From Thermoplasmatales archaeon (GTDB taxonomy: Archaea > Thermoplasmatota > JASEFT01 > JAUWIS01), in NCBI GenBank assembly GCA_030019485.1, contig JASEEW010000041.1, positions 1-12,170 of the forward strand: a stretch of 12,170 bases of DNA, given 5' to 3'. A program made the position numbers and the translations under genes. Within the stretch, counting starts at the first letter, position 1; each line of letters starts with the position of its first letter. Under the pieces are notes generated by a model. It saw nothing but the letters and a program-made list of their open reading frames with translations, was not told where the DNA came from and did not search any database. Positions 6,427-12,170 of this stretch are shown piece after piece.

Positions 6427-7176
6427 ATGGATATGCATCATATTATTTCCCCCTCACCCTTAGGTGCTTTGGATTTCGCAAAGCATCACTGTAAACCAAA
6501 AAAACTGTTAATCGTTATAGGTGACTGCCTCATTGAGTACAGGGGCAGGGCAAAATCCCTCCTTGACTGGGGTGAAAGAATTGTTATAATAAAACAGGAC
6601 GGCGCAGTTATTGTTCATCAGCCAGTAATGAGGGAGCCTGTGAACTGGCAGCCGAGCAACACAAAAACAGATTTTTCTGCTGATGATAAAAAGTTTATCG
6701 TTAACACATACCACAAGCATCCAAATGAAAAAATGAAGCTCACATTCAGGAACGTGCAGATGATGATGGTCACATCCTTGAAAGATAATGCAAGGATTGT
6801 TGTCTCAGGCATGGAAACCGATATTGTGGAAAAAATCATGGAAAAGCCAGATGTTATAGAGGAAGGGCTGAGAATAACAAAAAGGGAAAAACAAACAAAA
6901 TCAGGCATGATAGACCTGTACGGCTATGACAAAAAAGGTGTGCCTGTAATTATAGAGGTGAAGAGAAGCCTGGCAACAATACCTGCAGTGCACCAGCTCA
7001 GAATGTATGTTAATGACATCAAAAGAAAAAACATGGAAGCAAATATCAGGGGAATACTGTGTGCTCCCAGGATATCAAAAATTGTGAAAAATCTTTTAGA
7101 GGATTACGGGCTTGAGTACAAGGAGTTTGGATGGGTGAAGGAGATTGTTGATAAAAAGCAGAGGAAACTGTTTTAG
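6427..7176 (+). CDS. nucS: Endonuclease NucS (EndoMS), mismatch-specific
   Basis: NucS cuts both strands at mismatched bases, or flaps on branched DNA, usually with the sliding clamp PCNA; it is the core of non-MutS mismatch repair in many archaea and actinobacteria. The 249-residue protein has the usual two domains. The N-terminal DNA-binding domain shows CLIEYRGRAKSLLDWGERIVI and EPVNWQP (residues 70-75). The C-terminal RecB-like nuclease has GMIDLYGYDKKG with Asp163, IIEVKRS with Glu177 and Lys179, and Gln190 in AVHQ. The end, KKQRKLF, could be a minimal PCNA-interacting tail, but this is weak. Met1 and Met3 (6433) are both possible; the TATA box favours Met3. The gene is convergent with the zinc protein gene, 12 bases apart. 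Confidence 0.94.
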   Translation: MDMHHIISPSPLGALDFAKHHCKPKKLLIVIGDCLIEYRGRAKSLLDWGERIVIIKQDGAVIVHQPVMREPVNWQPSNTKTDFSADDKKFIVNTYHKHPNEKMKLTFRNVQMMMVTSLKDNARIVVSGMETDIVEKIMEKPDVIEEGLRITKREKQTKSGMIDLYGYDKKGVPVIIEVKRSLATIPAVHQLRMYVNDIKRKNMEANIRGILCAPRISKIVKNLLEDYGLEYKEFGWVKEIVDKKQRKLF

Positions 7177-7188
7177 TTGGTTCATGTG

Positions 7189-7569
7189 TTATCCTCTTTC
7201 CCCTGTCCAGTTCTCACATCCCTGGTATTCGTTTTTCCATTTTTTAACATTATTACACCATATATCATCATTGTTTAAGTAATATTTGCAGTTATAGCAT
7301 GTTTTGTCCTTTTCTGCTTTTCTTTTCTTTGTTTCCACCCCTTTCTTTATTTCCACAATTTCTTCCTTTGTTTCCTCTTTCAGATATTTCATATGTTTTT
7401 CAGATACATACAACTCGCAGTACCCGCATTCCTTGCAAATGGTAGCTTCAACCTTCACCCAGTCTTTCATCATGCCTCTGTAAAGCATTGTGAAAGGCAG
7501 ACCAGACTGAAGAGGGCGGTTTTCCTCCAGTTTTTTACTCCCGCATTTAGGGCAAATGCCTTTTTTCAT
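7189..7569 (-). CDS. Small two-zinc-site protein downstream of aIF5B
   Basis: The function is not recognised. The 126-residue protein has an N-terminal zinc ribbon (CPKCG with Cys6 and Cys9; CKECGY with Cys45 and Cys48). A charged, probably helical linker rich in Lys and Glu runs from about residue 57 to 89. A second Cys set (Cys91 and Cys94 in CYNC, Cys105, Cys118) ends in CENWTGERG. The first ribbon resembles nucleic-acid-binding ribbons and small zinc-ribbon proteins with PLQSG-like inserts. Its ATG is three bases after the aIF5B stop, so it is almost certainly co-transcribed and translationally coupled with it, hinting at a role near the ribosome or RNA. That role is inference from position only. 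Confidence 0.8.
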   Translation of the reverse strand: MKKGICPKCGSKKLEENRPLQSGLPFTMLYRGMMKDWVKVEATICKECGYCELYVSEKHMKYLKEETKEEIVEIKKGVETKKRKAEKDKTCYNCKYYLNNDDIWCNNVKKWKNEYQGCENWTGERG

Positions 7570-7572
7570 GGT

Positions 7573-9303
7573 TCACATCCCCCAGAACGCCTTTTCCTTT
7601 CTCTTGATTTCAATAACATCATCAAGTATTTCTTTCTCATCAAAGGTTAGTTCAAGCGCTGAAAGTTTCTTTGCATCATTTTCTGGTATGCTGACATACA
7701 AAATATCGTTTTCCTTTATCTGCCTTCCAATGGTTGGCTCGTCTGCTGCTATCGCGACCTCTTTCCCTGCCAGGGCTTCCTTGTAGCTTTCCTCAACACT
7801 TCTTATGCTTTTTATTTTTCCAACGATTTTTCCATCGTTTCTCATTAGCTCCTGACCTGTTCTTATTCTTCCACCAAGAACCCTGACACCAAAAATTGCA
7901 GGCTTGCTTGTTCTGAAAATACATCCCTCAAGTATTTTTATTTTCCCAGGATAAACAATTTCTTCTCTTTTCTCTTTTTCCAGGTCTGTTTTTCTTTTCA
8001 TGCACCATTCCTCATAGTCCTCTAAAAGCCTGTATATGACATTGTTCACAAACAGCTTTGCCTGCTCCTCCTTTGCATCAGGCAGCACCCTAACGTTGAA
8101 TCCCAGCACCACCCTTCGCAAAGGCTCTGAAACAGTTGATGCCTCAACCATATCTCTCCTTGAAACATCACCAACCTCTGCCTTCTTTATCGGAATTCCT
8201 TTGTTCTTCAGTTCAAATGCCAGCCCCTCCAGTGAGCCTATCGCATCAGCCTTGACGACAACACCATCCTCTTCTGTTTCAATAACAATTTTGCACTCTG
8301 ACTGAATACTCCTTATAACGCTGTCTATATTGTTTACCGCAACCTTCAACGGTGCCCCAGCAATAACACAATCAAGGTCCTTCCCTGAAATCTTCACGCC
8401 AGAGGCAGCGCTCACGTTTTTCACAGACTTGAATCTTTCAGTCGGGTCCCTGATTTCATCCAATGGTTTTGGTTTCAGCAAAGCCTTTACCTTTGTAACA
8501 ATTGGTCTGTCAGTTCCTCCGAGAACAACCGTATCCCCCTGTTTCACAGAGCCGTTGTATATAATCACATCCACAGTAGGACCAAGTCCTTTCTCCTCTT
8601 TTACTTCAAGCACCGTACCCTCGCCAGGTCCTTCCTCTGTTTTAAGCTGTGACTCAAGGAAGCGCTGCGCAAGCCCAACGAGCACCATAAGCAAATCAGG
8701 AACACCCTCCCCTGTTCTGGCAGAGACAGGGACAACTGCTATGTTTTTTGTGAAATCAGCAACCCTGTCATATCTTTCAGATGAAAAACCATGATTGTAA
8801 ATTTTTCCCACAAGCTCATATATTTTTTTATCCAGCACATCCATTGCCCTTTCAACCTGTTTTTTATATGACTCAGCAAAAGGCTTTTTTTCTGATACCC
8901 ATCCGTTTATCAGGTCAATCTTGTTTGCTGCAACAACAAACGGTGTCTTATATCTTTTAAGAATATTTAATGATTCAACTGTCTGTGGTTTGAAGCCTTC
9001 GTTTATGTCAACAACAAGCACTGCCAGGTCTGACAGTGCCCCTCCCCTTGCCCTCAGGGTTGTGAAAGCCTGATGCCCTGGTGTGTCAATGAAAAGCAGT
9101 CCTGGAACAGTAAACCTTTTACTGCTGAGCAGGGGCCCGCATATCTTGTAGATAACATCTATTGGTACCTCAGTTGCCCCTATGTGCTGTGTTATCCTGC
9201 CTGCCTCCCTTTCAATAACAGTACTGCCCCTGATGCTGTCCAAAAGATGTGTCTTCCCATGGTCTATATGCCCCAGCACGCTGACAATTGGCTGTCTAAT
9301 CAT
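7573..9303 (-). CDS. infB: Translation initiation factor aIF5B (IF2 family GTPase)
   Basis: This GTPase promotes subunit joining and initiator tRNA placement. Numbered from the ATG at 9303 (576 residues), the G domain is complete: G1 GHIDHGKT at 11-18, GRITQHIGA as switch I, G3 DTPGH at 73-77, G4 NKID at 127-130 and G5 SARTGEG near 195. Domain II (GTVLEVKEEKGLGPTVDVIIYNG) follows near 230, then domain III with EADGVVVKADAIGSLEGL-type sequence, and domain IV with the C-terminal helix. The length fits the short archaeal form without the eukaryotic N-terminal extension. A TTG at 9312 in the same frame is possible, but the ATG begins the conserved IRQPIVSVLGH strand directly. It is followed by the zinc protein gene with a three-base gap. 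Confidence 0.96.
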   Translation of the reverse strand: MIRQPIVSVLGHIDHGKTHLLDSIRGSTVIEREAGRITQHIGATEVPIDVIYKICGPLLSSKRFTVPGLLFIDTPGHQAFTTLRARGGALSDLAVLVVDINEGFKPQTVESLNILKRYKTPFVVAANKIDLINGWVSEKKPFAESYKKQVERAMDVLDKKIYELVGKIYNHGFSSERYDRVADFTKNIAVVPVSARTGEGVPDLLMVLVGLAQRFLESQLKTEEGPGEGTVLEVKEEKGLGPTVDVIIYNGSVKQGDTVVLGGTDRPIVTKVKALLKPKPLDEIRDPTERFKSVKNVSAASGVKISGKDLDCVIAGAPLKVAVNNIDSVIRSIQSECKIVIETEEDGVVVKADAIGSLEGLAFELKNKGIPIKKAEVGDVSRRDMVEASTVSEPLRRVVLGFNVRVLPDAKEEQAKLFVNNVIYRLLEDYEEWCMKRKTDLEKEKREEIVYPGKIKILEGCIFRTSKPAIFGVRVLGGRIRTGQELMRNDGKIVGKIKSIRSVEESYKEALAGKEVAIAADEPTIGRQIKENDILYVSIPENDAKKLSALELTFDEKEILDDVIEIKRKEKAFWGM

Positions 9304-9335
9304 CAAAAACAATATGTCATTTGCCCATCAAAAAC

Positions 9336-9347
9336 CTTTTTATTTGC
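9336..9347. promoter_or_regulatory. AT core shared by divergent aIF5B and Mrr-like/radB operons
   Basis: CCTTTTTATTTG is the only good AT-rich core in the 65-bp gap. On the plus strand its centre is about 27 bp before the ATG at 9369, fitting a leaderless start. On the minus strand it would start near 9314, giving aIF5B a leader of about 11 bases. One core may serve both strands; this is inference from spacing. Confidence 0.4.
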
Positions 9348-9368
9348 TATTGCTATTGGTGGTATAGG

Positions 9369-10169
9369 ATGAATGATGAAAAATTTTTTGAGTTAAGGGA
9401 AAAAATGAAAGACTATGACTACAGAATCATTGATGAGGAGGGAGCCAGGGTTTTAGCAGTCAGGTCACCAAACAGGTATCCTGATATTGTAAACGATGTT
9501 GAGCGTCTTGTTGAGAGAATAAAAGCAAATGATGCAAAATCTCTGACAAATATATGCTTAGTTGGTGAGAAAGAGGCTCTTAATGTTCAACCGAAAATTG
9601 TTGAGATGCTTGTCAGAAACAGAAAAAAATATGATGATAATATTGTGGAAAAAATGAGAAAACATCTGGGCATGAATGAAAGCACAATTTTTACAGATGA
9701 AAATGATGTGCACAAACTGCGCAGGTTTATGTTCAGAATGCCTGCGGAGATTGACGAATACCCAAATTTCATAAAAAAACTAAATCCTCCTGAGGATATT
9801 TCTATTATGTATATAATCGGAAATGATGATTATGTCAGAATAATGGCTGATGATTTCGTCAAACTGCTCAGGTCAAAGGAGGAATGCGTTGACAGGATAA
9901 AGGAAAAATTTGTTTCTTCCGGCTATGAAATTATCAATCTAAGTGGTGTTGATGTTGCTGCGTCAAAGGAGAACCTGAGGATGGTTGTAAAATATTTTGA
10001 CAGATGCAGTGTTGGGGATGCAGAAAACACTTTGAACCTGGTTGAGCATATGAGGGCTGATGTGGGGCTGATTGTCAGCGTAAACTTTGCGAAGGAAGTG
10101 AAAAGGTTTGCTATGGGGAAAAAAATAGAATTGGTCAGAACAGACAAAATAGGGGATTTGTTTCTATGA
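9369..10169 (+). CDS. Mrr-like restriction-endonuclease-fold protein coupled to radB
   Basis: This 266-residue protein has a helical, charged N-terminal half that I do not recognise. Its C-terminal part reads like a degenerate Mrr/PD-(D/E)XK nuclease domain: SGYEIINLSGVDVAA (Asp195), then LRMVVKYF (Lys208), then ADVGLIVSVNFAKEV, ending IELVRTDKIGDL. This follows the Mrr order GYEV..D..VQxKRY..A..ILVT...F..EA..A..I.L.D. The residue two before Lys208 is Val where nucleases have Glu or Gln, so catalysis may be weakened or lost. I chose the ATG at 9369 because GGTGGT lies just upstream and the TATA spacing fits; an ATG at 9321 would add 16 poorly coding residues across the promoter. Its end overlaps the radB ATG by four bases (ATGA), so the two are coupled, suggesting a shared recombination or repair role. 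Confidence 0.7.
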   Translation: MNDEKFFELREKMKDYDYRIIDEEGARVLAVRSPNRYPDIVNDVERLVERIKANDAKSLTNICLVGEKEALNVQPKIVEMLVRNRKKYDDNIVEKMRKHLGMNESTIFTDENDVHKLRRFMFRMPAEIDEYPNFIKKLNPPEDISIMYIIGNDDYVRIMADDFVKLLRSKEECVDRIKEKFVSSGYEIINLSGVDVAASKENLRMVVKYFDRCSVGDAENTLNLVEHMRADVGLIVSVNFAKEVKRFAMGKKIELVRTDKIGDLFL

Positions 10170-10870
10170 GGCTGAAAATAGGATGCAAAACACTGGATGA
10201 CCTCCTGGATGGTGGTGTTGAATCAGGCGCCTTAACAGAGTTCTATGGTGAGGCAGGCTCAGGTAAAACAAACATCTGCCTGCAACTGGCAAGAAACTGT
10301 GCAGAGCAAGGAAAAAAGGTTGTGTACATAGACACAGAAGGTGTCAGCACTGAGCGTCTGAAGCAAATCTGCGGCAGCGATTTTGAAAACACAGGCAAAA
10401 ACATACTCTTCTTTGAGCCTTATTCTTTGGATGAGCAGGACAAAATAATAGACAAGGCAGTGCGTCTTGCTGAAGGCAGGGATGTTGGACTAATTGTTCT
10501 GGATTCCGCGACCATGTTCTACAGGCATCTTCTTGGAAACGGTCATGATGTTGAAAGTCTCAGAATGCTTTCGCAGCAGATCACAAAACTGCTTGGTGTT
10601 GCCAGGAAAAAATTCATACCTGTTGTGATCACAAGTCAGGTTTTCACAAACATTGAAAAAAATGAGATTGAGCCCCTGGGCGGACAGGCATTAAAGCATT
10701 CTGCAAAGGCAATAATAAGGCTGGATAAGCTCAGCAGGGGCAGGAGAAAGGCAACAATCATAAAGCACAGGGCGCTTTCGGACGAGAGCTGCGCAGAATT
10801 TGCTTTAACAAACAATGGTGTTGAACCTGCGAAAAAAATATCTATGTTTTCCAGATCAGAGAAAGCCTGA
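10166..10870 (+). CDS. radB: DNA repair and recombination protein RadB
   Basis: RadB is an archaeal RecA/Rad51-family paralogue of 220-240 residues that lacks the N-terminal helix-hairpin-helix domain of RadA and acts as a recombination mediator. This 234-residue protein begins directly with the ATPase core (IGCKTLDDLLDGGVESGALTE). Walker A is GEAGSGKT at residues 28-35 and Walker B is LIVLD at 109-113 followed by SAT. ITSQVF near 153 and GGQALKHSAKAIIRL near 168 are typical of the RadA/RadB fold. The C-terminal basic stretch DKLSRGRRKATIIKHR may touch DNA. It overlaps the upstream Mrr-like gene by four bases. Its last 29 bases lie antisense to the tail of the truncated peptidase on the opposite strand; peptidase similarity ends about 20 bp beyond the radB stop. 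Confidence 0.94.
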   Translation: MRLKIGCKTLDDLLDGGVESGALTEFYGEAGSGKTNICLQLARNCAEQGKKVVYIDTEGVSTERLKQICGSDFENTGKNILFFEPYSLDEQDKIIDKAVRLAEGRDVGLIVLDSATMFYRHLLGNGHDVESLRMLSQQITKLLGVARKKFIPVVITSQVFTNIEKNEIEPLGGQALKHSAKAIIRLDKLSRGRRKATIIKHRALSDESCAEFALTNNGVEPAKKISMFSRSEKA

Positions 10871-11225
10871 GGGAGCAGGGAAGCATCCCAATCAGCAACG
10901 CGTACCTACTGTTGTGTATCCATGGATGCTGCCAGCCATTACCATATACCTCATTGTAGACTATGCCGCTATCCAGGTCACAGGTGAAACTCTCCTCTGA
11001 ACAACCATATTTTACTTCATACACATCACTCATGCCATCAACATCCATATCATAGTCTAATGGGACTGGATCGTTATAATCGTTTTGTTCATCAAGGTCT
11101 GTATCAGGGTTCGATGGATCAGTATGACAATTGAACGTTCTTAATAGTATATGTGTCAGCATGTGCATTCTATGATTCCATTCGTAATTATTGTCTATAT
11201 AATAATTATTCATGTTACCACTCAT
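10842..11225 (-). pseudogene. Truncated clan CD peptidase gene, 5' part only
   Basis: This 127-residue reading frame carries the N-terminal part of a peptidase and no catalytic residues. After a His/Asn-rich start it has two calcium-loop-like, TSP3-type acidic repeats (DTDLDEQNDYNDP, then DYDMDVDGMSDVYEVKYG near residues 57-74). The conserved lead-in to the catalytic domain, NGWQHPWIHNSRYALLIG, spans residues 96-113. Immediately after Gly113 similarity ends, and 14 unrelated residues are read from DNA antisense to the radB end. It starts one base after the pilin-like gene's stop (TGA-A-ATG); an earlier in-frame ATG at 11252 would overlap that gene. GAAATGAGTG at the start is shared with the left relic. 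No signal peptide is seen. It is a truncated gene, unless the calcium-binding piece is kept as a protein of its own. Confidence 0.72.
10893..10943 (-). repeat. 51-bp peptidase repeat, copy C (inverted)
   Basis: Read on the minus strand this matches 102-152 and 1408-1458 at about 36 of 51 positions each, with long exact runs AATGGCTGGCAG (shared with A) and GCGTTGCTGATT (shared with B). Peptidase similarity stops within a few bases of its inner edge, as it does for copy B. Confidence 0.75.
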
Positions 11226-11226
11226 T

Positions 11227-11703
11227 TCATTGAAATTTAACATTTCCCACATACTGTGTTTTATAATATAAACTAAAATAACATCCCTCTAAAGCATTTC
11301 CAGATTTATAAATTCTAATTGTATCATTAGTAGATAATTTGTCATCATTATCTTCATCAAACCATGTTACTGTTGTACTATTAACAGTAACACTACCTGC
11401 AATCCCACTCGTAGTTGGAAAAACACCACCAGTAATATAATAACCTTCCTCGGTGTTAACACACCATTTAACATCACCAGGCTTTGGTGGAAAAACCATC
11501 TCTATTATCCTTATTGTATAATTCTCCCCTTCTTTTGAACAATTCAAAGCAGCGTGTGGACTTGGTGGGGTTGTACCCGATTTCCATTTAGCTACTGATA
11601 AATAGAGACCATAGAAAGTTAGAGCAGACAGCATAATCACTACTAAAACTATAAAGAGTTTCGTTGTTTTTCCTCCAAGTTTTTTCCCTCCAATCCTAGA
11701 CAT
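11227..11703 (-). CDS. Pilin-like single-pass membrane protein
   Basis: This 158-residue protein starts with a basic leader (MSRIGGKKLGGKTTK) and one hydrophobic segment at about 15-37 (LFIVLVVIMLSALTFYGLYLSV). The rest is an extracellular-type domain with PPSP, four Cys in the mature part (55, 81, 141 and the surrounding strands) and a calcium-loop-like DEDNDDKLSTNDTIRIYKSG at 116-135. That last motif is common in archaeal type IV pilin-like proteins (Pilin_N/DUF1628 type). A clear class III signal peptidase site is not evident, so a simple anchored protein is also possible. AGGAGGG just after the upstream peptidase stop gives a strong coupled start. Its stop is followed after one base by the ATG of the truncated peptidase. 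Confidence 0.72.
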   Translation of the reverse strand: MSRIGGKKLGGKTTKLFIVLVVIMLSALTFYGLYLSVAKWKSGTTPPSPHAALNCSKEGENYTIRIIEMVFPPKPGDVKWCVNTEEGYYITGGVFPTTSGIAGSVTVNSTTVTWFDEDNDDKLSTNDTIRIYKSGNALEGCYFSLYYKTQYVGNVKFQ

Positions 11704-11706
11704 GCT

Positions 11707-11716
11707 TTTCCCTCCT
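11707..11716 (-). promoter_or_regulatory. Strong Shine-Dalgarno site overlapping the peptidase stop
   Basis: On the minus strand TAGGAGGGAAAAGC runs from the peptidase stop (11717-11715) to the pilin-like ATG at 11703. The stop bases are part of the ribosome site, the same design as at 960-977 in the left island. Confidence 0.7.
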
Positions 11717-12170
11717 ACAAGTAGGTGTCATCCGCAAGATCCTTTTTATCTATTTGAGGAGTAGACCTACTATCAGTTACTATATAGCCAAAGTAGTCAG
11801 AATAATTCATCCTTGCTGCATCATATCCCTTATCAAACGCATATCCTACTGACTCGGGGAGATAGTCCATGCTATCCAAACTTTTAATGAACCCTGGATA
11901 TTCAGTGCTTCCCCCAACATACGCATGTCTTCCCTCATAAATAAATGCCCAATGACCATATGTATCTAATTCAGTGTGGGTCTGTTCACTATCTTTTGAT
12001 GCTGATATCACTATTCTGTTCTCACCACTTAAAGGTTGTATGCCATATCCTGAGTAACAACTCTGCAAAACAAAAACGGCTCTAGCATAGTGTGATATAT
12101 ATTTTTCGCTCTCATCAGCGTTGTCCGAAAAGGTAAAGAGGGAGTAATCCCATTTCCTACATAGGATGGG
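11715..12170 (-). CDS. Caspase/legumain-like (clan CD) peptidase, C-terminal part, runs off the window
   Basis: The frame is open from the window edge to a TAG at 11715-11717, giving about 151 residues. The catalytic Cys lies in AVFVLQSCYSGYGI (Cys codon 12057-12059). It is followed by NRIVISASKDSE, the same order as the left peptidase. The C-terminal SVGYAFDKGYDAA aligns with SVAYMFENGYDAA there, but the segment after it is shorter and lacks the DDNADGVGH motif. The catalytic His and the N-terminal part lie beyond the edge. A TTG at 12068 should not be taken as the start, since coding similarity continues upstream. At DNA level it is much further from the left peptidase than the 51-bp repeats are from each other, so these are old paralogues. 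It is the first gene of a coupled trio with the pilin-like protein and the truncated peptidase. Confidence 0.75.
   Translation of the reverse strand, partial: PILCRKWDYSLFTFSDNADESEKYISHYARAVFVLQSCYSGYGIQPLSGENRIVISASKDSEQTHTELDTYGHWAFIYEGRHAYVGGSTEYPGFIKSLDSMDYLPESVGYAFDKGYDAARMNYSDYFGYIVTDSRSTPQIDKKDLADDTYL

Noticed and set aside
6421..6430. Palindrome CCATGCATGG at the nucS start as an operator
   Set aside because: It is a single 10-bp palindrome with no second copy at other promoters here, so chance is enough.
8036..8794. Long plus-strand open frames opposite aIF5B
   Set aside because: They are Ser/Thr/Phe-rich shadows of a strongly conserved GTPase on the other strand, with no ribosome site or family motif.
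9321..9368. Upstream ATG extending the Mrr-like protein by 16 residues
   Set aside because: The extension (Cys/Tyr/Trp-rich) lies over the shared promoter core; the ATG at 9369 fits TATA spacing and ribosome site.
1..12170. CRISPR arrays, tRNA or rRNA genes
   Set aside because: No regularly spaced short repeats, no tRNA T-loop/anticodon arrangement and no rRNA-like segment was seen on either strand by eye.

Overview
The window is archaeal. It encodes an IF5B-type translation factor (aIF5B), the Rad51-family protein RadB and the mismatch endonuclease NucS. AT-rich promoters carry TATA boxes about 25-28 bp upstream of probable transcript starts, and several genes look leaderless or nearly so. 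The sequence does not fix the lineage; a euryarchaeal-type or deep-branching archaeon is my best guess. No tRNA, rRNA, CRISPR array, transposase or integrase was seen.

The layout has three parts. (1) Left island, about 1-1464, plus strand: the catalytic 3' part of a caspase/legumain-like (clan CD) cysteine peptidase, a small three-helix membrane protein, and a decayed 5' relic of a second peptidase gene. (2) Housekeeping block, about 1465-10870, tightly packed and mostly in alternating orientation: thymidylate kinase (+), uridine phosphorylase (-), pyruvate phosphate dikinase (+), deoxyribose-phosphate aldolase (-), NucS (+), a two-zinc-site small protein and aIF5B (-), then an Mrr-like nuclease-fold protein overlapping radB (+). 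(3) Right island, 10842-12170, minus strand: the 3' part of another clan CD peptidase running off the window edge, a pilin-like membrane protein, and a truncated peptidase 5' part that stops against radB.

Most of the block is housekeeping metabolism and DNA maintenance. Uridine phosphorylase and DeoC form a pentose salvage route from (deoxy)nucleosides to triose phosphate and acetaldehyde. PPDK interconverts pyruvate and PEP, and thymidylate kinase makes dTDP. NucS, the Mrr-like protein and RadB belong to DNA repair.

The part worth attention is the pair of islands. Both have the order peptidase, small membrane protein, 5' fragment of another peptidase. In both, the first junction overlaps a strong Shine-Dalgarno sequence with the peptidase stop, and the second is a near-overlapping stop/start. 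Three of the four peptidase pieces begin or end at one 51-bp coding segment (around NGWQ...RYALL). In the left island two direct copies of that segment (102-152 and 1408-1458) bracket the unit, so that it reads like a circularly permuted peptidase-membrane protein pair. The truncated peptidase ends of the two islands face each other across the housekeeping block. This suggests repeated recombination at that segment in a shuffling or decaying peptidase family. Assembly collapse at repeats is the main alternative.
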